This document shows positions 59,001 through 64,000 of a stretch of 64,000 nucleotides of DNA, piece by piece (positions within the stretch are counted from its first letter, which is position 1; each line of letters starts with the position of its first letter). The DNA comes from Malurus cyaneus samueli. Taxonomy: Eukaryota > Chordata > Aves > Passeriformes > Maluridae. The stretch spans positions 6,819,982 to 6,883,981 of the forward strand of contig CM019230.1 of NCBI GenBank assembly GCA_009741485.1, written 5' to 3'. Under the pieces are notes generated by a model. That model was not told where the DNA came from and ran no database searches. It worked only from the letters and a program-made list of their open reading frames with translations. Made by a program: the position numbers and the translations under genes.

Positions 59001-61892
59001 AGCAGCACCTTCCCAGCCCCAGCCACCTCGTTACAGGCTAATTGCAAATCCAACATGCCAGGGAAGGGCAGCCTGTCAAGGACAGCCACGTCTCCAGAAG
59101 GGCTGTGCAGAGCCGCTGCTGGAAAGGAGGAATAAACCCAAACTGCCTGAGGTTCCTGGCAGAAAAGCGTTTGTGTCTGGCACATCTGCTGGCAGAAGCA
59201 CACGGGACACACCTGGCAGCAGCTGCCAGTTCCTTTTCCCCAGGAGTGCCAGGGATGCCACCCTGTGCAGGTGAAGGAGGGAGAGGACCCTCGCGTGTGC
59301 TGTGCCCGTGGCTCTGGCATGCAGTGGCACACGTCCTGCACTGTCCCCAGGCCCCCATCTCTGCCCTCCTGGGGTCTGCTGCTGCAGCCTCTGGCTGTCC
59401 AGCCTAACAGCCTCGCTCTCCAAAGCTGCTGAAACAGAAAAGCTCGTTCCCAGCTCACCCACATGCTCCTGGTGAGGGAAGCACCGGGTTTGCAGAGCCT
59501 GCGGTCAGCCCATGGCACGGTGCTGGCACAGGGACACCGTGCGGCAGCGAGTGCCAGCACAGGGTGACGTGGTGGGCTGCTTAAAGGCTCTGGCTGCTCC
59601 TGCCTCTGGGCAGCCCGTGATTGAATTGTGTGCTCTAAAGGGGCAGCCGGAGCTGACGCCAAACCCTGTCCACAGCACTGCTGCGTCAGCCCTCGCCTGC
59701 CACTGCTGTGCCACCACCAGGGGTTGTGTCCCCAGGACTGGGGGTGTCACTGCTGGACGAATCCCTGTGCTCCTGCCCCCAGCCCTGATCACAGTCCCAT
59801 GAGCCCCAGGGGAGCTCGGTGCCAACTTCAGCCATGGACTGAAAGCTGCAGACTTGTCCCCAAAGCCATCCCAGTAGTCAGGCAGAGGGCTCCATCCACA
59901 GCCCCCTCTGGCTCTCCCTCCCAGTGGCAGCCACTGAAGTAAATCCCAGCCTTTGTTTCAAAAATTATGGCTTAATTTATCCCATTGACATCCTGCCTGG
60001 AGGGGATGGGACCCCCGGGATGGGGTGATGTTTAACTGGGACAAGACACAGCTGCCCTGTTCCTGTGGGCTGCACTGCTCACCCAGAGCGAGCCCACAGC
60101 CACATCCACAGAGACAGGGAAATGCCCCAAGGTCCCATGAGATTCCCCTCCAGGACTGCATTTCCAAAGCCAGTGGCTGTTTCCAGGTGGCTTTTGAGGT
60201 GATTGAAGCGCTGCTGCCATGGAGGAATCGGCTCCGCTGCCCAGCACGTCCTCCCTCGGCTGCCGGCAGCGCTGAAGGCAAATCCCACTCGGATTAAAGA
60301 CAAACCAGCCATAATCTCCCAGGGCCACCAGCCTGCCCTTGTCCCAGTGCAGATGGCCGTGTCACCTGGGCAACTCCTGCCCCACTCCCCGAGGATCCTG
60401 GGCAGCACCAGGACCATCCCCTCAGCCCTGCCCAGACCCCAGCGGTGGGACCAGCCCAGCTGAGCACACCCAGGAGCCCCGGGCTCTCCCTGAAAGCCAG
60501 AGTTAAGCATCAGCCTGGCAGCAGAGATGAGTTTGGAGGTGCTCAGCTGAGTGCACTTGCACCCTGCACCCCTCAATACCCAGATATTTCGACAGCCCCT
60601 AAGTAAGATGGGGTACCAAAGGAAAAACCCGTAACTCGTGGAGACACGGTCCCTGCAAAGAGCAATCCCAGGGATGAGGTGGTCCAGCCTCACTTGGCAT
60701 CAAGGAGACAGAGGCTTTGAAACCACGTAAAAAGGGGAGCTGAGGGAGCCCTGCGGGAGGCCAGGCTGTCAAGGATCAGCCATCTCCAACCAGCTGTGTA
60801 ACCTATTTTAGATTAAAGTTTTTTTTTAAAAAAGGCAAGCGCAGCTTTTCAGGACAAGCGCAGGGTTTGTGTTGGCTGTAATTCTTCCTAAGGAGGTCTT
60901 TAGTTGTAATTAGCGAGTAATTTGTCACCGCGCTAACGATCCGAGCGTTTTCCTTATCCTATTAACTACCAAAATAGTTACCTATTAATAATATTTAGCG
61001 CTGCAAGGATCCTGTGCAATCTCCTCACATGCACGCACGGCGCTCCGGGGCATCACCCACCGGTGCCGGTATTTTTGTGGCTCTGAAGCGCTGCCCACCC
61101 AGGGAACCGGACCCCATCGCCCCTCCCCGGTGTGCCCCCCTCGGACACCCGCTCAGCCCGACCCTGGCAGGGAAAAGCGAGGCACAGAGGGGAGGGACGG
61201 ATTTTCCAAGGTCACGCACAAGGTTTGAGACAGGGCCGGATCGGGGAGCGGGAGATGCATCAGCAGCAAGCCTGGAGGCAGGGAGAGGAGCCGGGAAGGA
61301 GAAGGCTCCCCACGGCAGGGGGCTGGGGTGCTACGATGGGGCAGAACCCTGGGAAGGAGGGACCCCCTCCAATCCCTCCCACCCCAGCCTCCCTCATCCT
61401 CCCGGGAATTTAAACCCAGGATTTTCCCCGAGCAGCCAACACCGGAGTAACCGGGCTATAAAAAGCGCCTCCGGAGCCCGGTGCTGCAGCCCACGGCTAC
61501 AGAAATAATTATAACAATAATGTCATTAAAGTCGCGTCAACTCAGCCAAGTTTGGGAGCCGGGGCGGGTCGGCAAAGGGGCGCCCGGAGAGGGGTGTTCC
61601 CCATCCCTCCGGCGCCACACTCACCCAGGGCGCCCCGCACCAGACCCAGATTTTTAGGGTGCCCCCCCTGTGCGTCAGCGTTTGCTTTGGGGTGCGCAGG
61701 ATCACCCCCGCCCGGAACAAGGTCGTGCCCCCTGTGCCCGCCCGACTCGCTCCACTCTTCCCCTCCCCTTCGGCAGCGGGACGCGGGACTCTCCGGGGGC
61801 TCACCGGATTTCGGGGGGTATCTGTAGACGGAATTAGCGGGGACATCCACTTCCTCCACCCCTGCGTTCTGCCGGCTGGTCAGAGCCCCCAT
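40029..61892 (-). CDS. RNF157: RNF157, mahogunin-like RING E3 ubiquitin ligase
   Basis: RNF157 is a RING E3 ligase, paralogous to MGRN1, mainly studied in neurons. Eighteen constant exons join in frame from ATG 61892; two alternative ends give 688 residues (exon 40029-40132) or 667 (cassette 40533-40573). The human protein has 679. MGALTSRQ fits N-myristoylation at Gly2. The mahogunin-type substrate-binding region spans about 69-262 (EFTFDTDARVAITIYYQATE). The C3HC5 RING spans 277-315 with C277, C280, C292, H294, C296, C298, C301, C312 and C315 intact. A long acidic Ser-rich tail follows, including a glutamate run. Exons: 61805-61892, 56690-56808, 52751-52839, 51905-52051, 51299-51416, 51137-51203, 50937-50980, 50495-50542, 50173-50244, 49456-49615, 48698-48810, 48163-48401, 47953-48061, 47642-47753, 47006-47217, 46807-46872, 46240-46288, 44673-44783, then the alternative ends. 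All phases agree. Confidence 0.95.
40533..40573 (-). CDS. RNF157: RNF157 cassette exon with early stop (short tail)
   Basis: 41 nt. Acceptor CTGCCACGCAG and matching phase give a tail ending VPDSCPINIEE and TAG, and the stop abuts a consensus donor (TAG|GTGAGA). Using it gives a 667-residue protein and turns the downstream exon into 3' UTR. Splice signals and frame are clear; actual use is inferred. Confidence 0.6.
41880..43050 (+). pseudogene. Possible decayed endogenous-retrovirus fragment
   Basis: AT-richer island in the last long RNF157 intron. Short interrupted plus-strand frames near 42340-42990 show Cys pairs and N-x-T sites, somewhat like a degraded envelope gene, with several stops and frame changes. 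No LTRs or target duplications were identified. It may instead be unrelated intronic sequence. Confidence 0.3.
44673..44783 (-). CDS. RNF157: RNF157 coding exon 18
   Basis: Residues 618-655 (PRTGAFLGLTCDNNNDTGIA...VKALDNKLCSEACLP). Acceptor CTTCCAG, donor CCTG|GTGAGT, leaving phase 1, which both alternative ends accept. Confidence 0.93.
46240..46288 (-). CDS. RNF157: RNF157 coding exon 17 (49 nt)
   Basis: Residues 602-618 (GNDVLEDEDTSPTQED). Acceptor TGCCACAG, donor GACG|GTAAAA. Confidence 0.92.
46500..46782. repeat. 53-bp minisatellite, about five copies (RNF157 intron 16)
   Basis: GGTGACACCAGAGCTCCCAG recurs at exactly 53-bp spacing (46550, 46603, 46656, 46709, 46762). The last two full units are nearly identical. 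Confidence 0.93.
46807..46872 (-). CDS. RNF157: RNF157 coding exon 16
   Basis: Residues 580-601 (STPVESPDLNFVSISAEERD...). Acceptor TCCCACAG, donor GAG|GTAACT. A 53-bp minisatellite follows in the next intron. Confidence 0.92.
47006..47217 (-). CDS. RNF157: RNF157 coding exon 15 with polyglutamate tract
   Basis: Residues 509-579. It begins EPVSSSLAQSVMSMASSQ and carries about a dozen consecutive glutamates after SYIAPGT, encoded by GAG/GAA repeats (about 47061-47097). Acceptor TCCCCCAG, donor GAG|GTAGGG. Confidence 0.94.
47642..47753 (-). CDS. RNF157: RNF157 coding exon 14
   Basis: Residues 472-509 (ECGATPESENLTLSSSGAID...). Acceptor TCTTCCAG, donor GAAG|GTACAG. Confidence 0.94.
47953..48061 (-). 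CDS. RNF157: RNF157 coding exon 13
   Basis: Residues 435-471 (SISQNSSILPEEEDEKSCTE...). Ser-rich and acidic. Acceptor TGGCCAG, donor GAG|GTGAGC. Confidence 0.93.
48163..48401 (-). CDS. RNF157: RNF157 coding exon 12
   Basis: Residues 356-435 (SSENIPPGYEVVSLLEALNG...). Proline- and leucine-rich. Acceptor CTCCCCAG, donor CAA|GTGAGT. Confidence 0.94.
48698..48810 (-). CDS. RNF157: RNF157 coding exon 11
   Basis: Residues 318-355 (FRALLQIRAMRKKLGPLSPT...EEHS), directly after the RING. Acceptor GCCGCAG, donor TCG|GTCAGT. Confidence 0.95.
48961..49435. repeat. 20-bp minisatellite, about 24 copies (RNF157 intron 10)
   Basis: Units of AGAGGTGCCAGCCCATTCCC with scattered changes, in strict 20-bp register until a deletion near 49390. 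Ends about 20 bp before the RING exon donor. Confidence 0.95.
49456..49615 (-). CDS. RNF157: RNF157 coding exon 10, RING finger
   Basis: Residues 265-318. It contains the whole RING: CVVC, CRHLCLCNTC, CPIC. Donor CTGC|GTAAGG sits about 20 bp from the end of a large minisatellite in the next intron. Confidence 0.96.
50173..50244 (-). CDS. RNF157: RNF157 coding exon 9
   Basis: Residues 241-264 (VDGVSYLLQEIYGIENKYNT...). Acceptor ATTGCAG, donor AAG|GTCTGT. Confidence 0.94.
50495..50542 (-). CDS. RNF157: RNF157 coding exon 8 (48 nt)
   Basis: Residues 225-240 (HSDGTFCVKPLKQKQV). Acceptor CCCTCCAG, donor GTG|GTGAGT. Confidence 0.94.
50937..50980 (-). CDS. RNF157: RNF157 coding exon 7 (44 nt)
   Basis: Residues 210-224 (HSGHCHVLLATFEK). 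Acceptor TCTTGCAG, donor AAG|GTAAAT. Confidence 0.94.
51137..51203 (-). CDS. RNF157: RNF157 coding exon 6
   Basis: Residues 188-210 (LGFDLDREVYPMVVQAVVDE...). Acceptor CTCTCCAG, donor GAGG|GTGAGG. Confidence 0.94.
51299..51416 (-). CDS. RNF157: RNF157 coding exon 5
   Basis: Residues 148-187 (YIPRDNSLQSETVHYKRGVC...). Acceptor CGGGCCAG, donor GAG|GTGGGT. Confidence 0.95.
51905..52051 (-). CDS. RNF157: RNF157 coding exon 4
   Basis: Residues 99-148 (CSEEVKTPGEEVSKAKVHYN...), core of the mahogunin-type N-terminal domain. Acceptor CTCCCCAG, donor CGAG|GTGAGG. Confidence 0.95.
52370..52680. other. AT-rich island in RNF157 intron 3
   Basis: About 300 bp of T-rich, UTR-like sequence flanked by GC-rich intron. 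No gene, splice sites or poly-A tail tie it to a known transcript. It could be a retrocopy remnant or a conserved noncoding element. Confidence 0.4.
52751..52839 (-). CDS. RNF157: RNF157 coding exon 3
   Basis: Residues 70-99 (FPYAAPPPQEPVKTLRSLIN...). Acceptor TCATCCTAG, donor CAA|GTGAGT. Confidence 0.94.
54141..54256. repeat. 20-bp palindromic minisatellite, six copies (RNF157 intron 2)
   Basis: Units TGTGCCATGTCGTGACATGT start every 20 bp from 54141. Each core CATGTCGTGACATG is an inverted repeat, so the transcript could form serial hairpins. Confidence 0.93.
56690..56808 (-). CDS. RNF157: RNF157 coding exon 2
   Basis: Residues 30-69 (SYFANHFIMGGEKFDSTHPE...). Acceptor CGTTGCAG. Donor GTG|GTGGGT was preferred over a GT three bases earlier because it fits the splice consensus better. 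Confidence 0.93.
57015..57122. repeat. Polypyrimidine tract in RNF157 intron 1
   Basis: About 108 bp almost purely C and T, with repeating CTCTCCTTCTC motifs. Polypurine on the transcribed-sense strand. Confidence 0.85.
60810..61020. promoter_or_regulatory. Candidate noncoding regulatory element in RNF157 intron 1
   Basis: AT-rich block inside GC-rich DNA, with clustered homeodomain-type cores (TAATTAG, TAATTTG, ATTAATAATATT). No coding potential. Function is inferred from composition only. Confidence 0.35.
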
Positions 61893-62220
61893 GGCCGGGC
61901 CGGGGCTCAGCGGGCGGGGGGCGGCGGGGTGTCCTCCCGCCCGGGACCGGGACCGGGACGGGACCGGGGCTGGCGGCGGCCCCCGCCCGCAGCATCTCCG
62001 CTCCTCGCTCCGCTGCGCCGCGCCCGGCACCGCCTCCGCGGCACCGCGGGCTGCGACACTCGGGGCGGGGCTGGCATCGTCCGGCACGCCCCGACCCGCC
62101 CCGGCTCGGTCCAGCTCGGCGGTGGCGTGAGGGGACGAGACACAGCCGCTGCCTTCCCGGGCCACCCTGCCCCGGTGTCTCCCACCCACCCAGCGGCGTC
62201 TCCCCTCAGGTACCGCTCAC
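61550..62220 (-). promoter_or_regulatory. RNF157: RNF157 CpG-island promoter
   Basis: CpG-dense sequence spans exon 1 and about 300 bp upstream, with GC boxes (for example GGGGCGGGGC at 62062-62071) and no convincing TATA box. Transcription probably starts between 61900 and 62110. Confidence 0.75.
61805..61892 (-). CDS. RNF157: RNF157 coding exon 1
   Basis: Residues 1-30, starting MGALTSRQNAGVEEVDVPAN. Gly2 with Thr5/Ser6 fits an N-myristoylation signal. Donor CCG|GTGAGC. Confidence 0.95.
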
Positions 62221-63221
62221 CTGTCCTCCTCGGTGGCACAGGCGTGCCCACAGTGCCACCCACCCGCCATGCCCTGTGTCACCCCGTTGTCTCCAGTACA
62301 GCTCAGGGGTCCTCCTCGCCATCATCTGCCACCCCCAGGCACCCTCCAGTGACCTTTATCCATCATGGTCCACTCTCCTCCCACCCTTGCCCCCAGCCCC
62401 ACCAGCTGGGTGTCACCGAGCAGCAGTGCCCCAGGGACATCCAGGGACAGCCTGGGCACGGTCCCTCTGTCTCTGTACCCCCTGCCGTCAGCGTGGCCCC
62501 TGCAAGAAGGACAAGCCCCCCAAGTCACCGGGGGAAGGGGTCGGTGCAGCTGTCGGGACAAGGGTTGGTTCTCCCCAGGGCTCCCCACCGGAGAGGGGGC
62601 AGGTTAAAGCCCCCCTCCATCTCCCCCGTCCTGCCTTCCCAGCTCCGCTCCACGCCAGGAGCAGCTGGCGCAGCCTCTGGAGGGCAGGGAGCTGCCTGTC
62701 CGCTCCAGTGCACCCCAGCAGATTCCCCCAGCTCCCCCAGAGCTCCATTTTCGGGAAGCACTGGTCCCGTACTCATTTTCCACTTGGAGCTGAAGAGGAA
62801 GGATGGACCCTTTGACCGTTCGCTTAAACCCGCCGGTGATTAATTAGTCCGGCAGCGCCAGTTAGTGGAGCGTCACATGATTTTGATTTGAGTTGATAAC
62901 ACGAGTGCTATAAATATCAAACGGGAGATGTGCAGGGAGGCGGATCAGCTGCCCTGATGTCCTCGGCTACTCAGCGGTGACGAGCAAAGGCCATCCCCGG
63001 GGCTCCCTTCTTCATGCCCTCCCAAACTGTTCCTACCCACACGGCCCCAAAGGCAGCTGAGAAAAGCCAAACCAACGAGCAGCCAGGGGTGGCTTTGTGC
63101 CGTTTGTCAGCCTGTCACTGTCACACCGGGACCCGCATTCCCAGCAGTGACACCATGCCCATGCTGCTGGATGTCACCCCTAGGCTGGGCGCCAGCGGGA
63201 GCACCGGCTGAAGAGAAGGAT

Positions 63222-63266
63222 TCAGATTCCATGACCTTAAAGGTCTTTTCCAACCTAAATGGTTCT
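63222..63266 (+). mobile_element. CR1 3'-tail remnant
   Basis: ATGACCTTAAAGGTCTTTTC then CAACCTAAATGGTTCTG matches the CR1 3' terminus. No more than about 45 bp remains. Confidence 0.7.
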
Positions 63267-63774
63267 GGGAGGAGCCGAAGGCAACATTCACACCAGGAGC
63301 CTGTTCCAGCTCTCAGTGCTGGCGCCCAGCTGGGAGCCCCGAGACTCCAGGGTCTGATCCCTGCTCACCCCAACACACATTTTTGAGGTTCTGCACGTGG
63401 ATCATTAAAAAATCTAGCACAGCCCAGAACTGCCGAGCCGCCAGCATGACTCAGTTTCCCTCTCATCACAAGGAAGCAGGAGCAGGATCCTCTCTCAAAT
63501 CCCAAATCCCATATCTGGGCAGCACGAGCTTCAGAATTGCATTTTGCCCAGCAAAACGTGCATTTTGGGGTTAAACATTGCATTTTCTCTGGATTCTCTC
63601 CCCGGGCCGGCCCTGCTGGGGTTTCTCCGGTTTTTCTTGTGCGGGGCTCTGCGGCCGGGCAGGACTGGAGGGACCCTGCCCTCGAAGCCGTATCGTCACC
63701 CAGCTCCTGCCAGCGCTCCCGCGCTCCACTGCGGCACTGTCCTACAAAATCCTCTGCTGCAGTAATCGCTGGGA

Positions 63775-63798
63775 AAAAAAAAAAAAAAAAAAAAAAAA
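63775..63798 (+). repeat. A-homopolymer, about 24 nt
   Basis: Uninterrupted run of A. No recognisable retrotransposon body upstream. Confidence 0.9.
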
Positions 63799-64000
63799 CC
63801 ACGAGCCGTGCATGCAGGCAGCAGCTCTGCGTGTGATGACTGCCGGGTTATGGATCTGCACGGGGATAACTTTGAATTATTATCTGCACTAAAACCCTGC
63901 AGTCTGCGGTGTGCCGGTAATGAAATGTGCTGGCTCCTTCTCCCACTTTCCCGCTGTCGGTGCTGGCTGGAGCAGGGGAGCGGGGCTGGCGGCTCGGGCA

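Larger units (their letters stand above)
62221..64000. other. Upstream flank of RNF157
   Basis: No gene recognised. It holds a homeobox-like, TATA-containing AT patch (62830-62935), a CR1 tail (63222-63266), an AP-1 core TGACTCA (63447-63453) and an A-homopolymer near 63775-63798. Confidence 0.6.

Noticed and set aside
61659..62843. 394-codon plus-strand open frame over RNF157 exon 1
   Set aside because: Long frames are common by chance in GC-rich CpG islands. It is antisense to exon 1 and has no recognisable domain.

Overview
This window is vertebrate nuclear DNA, almost certainly from a bird. It holds three multi-exon genes with GT-AG introns. It also holds several CR1-type LINE fragments, CpG-island promoters and intronic minisatellites, and the introns are short. 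I recognise EXOC7, FOXJ1 and RNF157, all on the minus strand. The same order and orientation is known from human 17q25, so this is conserved synteny. No prokaryotic features are present. I saw no tRNA, rRNA or CRISPR.

Layout, left to right. Positions 1-961 are downstream of or 3' UTR of EXOC7. Positions 962-21180 hold EXOC7, whose 20 coding exons I could join in frame to a 707-residue protein. Its CpG-island promoter lies at about 21000-21430. A CR1 fragment and a probable solo retroviral LTR follow at 21450-22306. About 7.3 kb without a recognisable gene comes next (22307-29590) and includes two CpG-rich patches of unknown role. FOXJ1 has a 3' UTR at about 29590-31201 and two coding exons at 31202-31999 and 34664-35161, giving 431 residues. 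Its CpG-rich promoter (36170-36440) carries two X-box-like motifs, a forkhead motif and a CCAAT box. RNF157 has a 3' UTR starting near 37620, at least 19 coding exons between 40029 and 61892, and a CpG-island promoter around exon 1. The last 2 kb lies upstream of RNF157.

The three genes do not form an operon. EXOC7 encodes the Exo70 subunit of the exocyst, which tethers secretory vesicles to the plasma membrane. FOXJ1 encodes the master transcription factor of motile ciliogenesis. RNF157 encodes a RING E3 ubiquitin ligase related to mahogunin (MGRN1).

Every coding exon below was placed by matching translated minus-strand sequence to the family, then checking acceptor, donor and phase so that the joined reading frame stays open. 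UTR ends and transcription starts are much less certain. The most interesting points are a possible switch of RNF157 C-terminal tails through a cassette exon whose stop codon abuts the splice donor, the FOXJ1 promoter motif cluster, a glutamate expansion in RNF157, and a set of minisatellites inside RNF157 introns. I found no evidence for a wholly new biological system.
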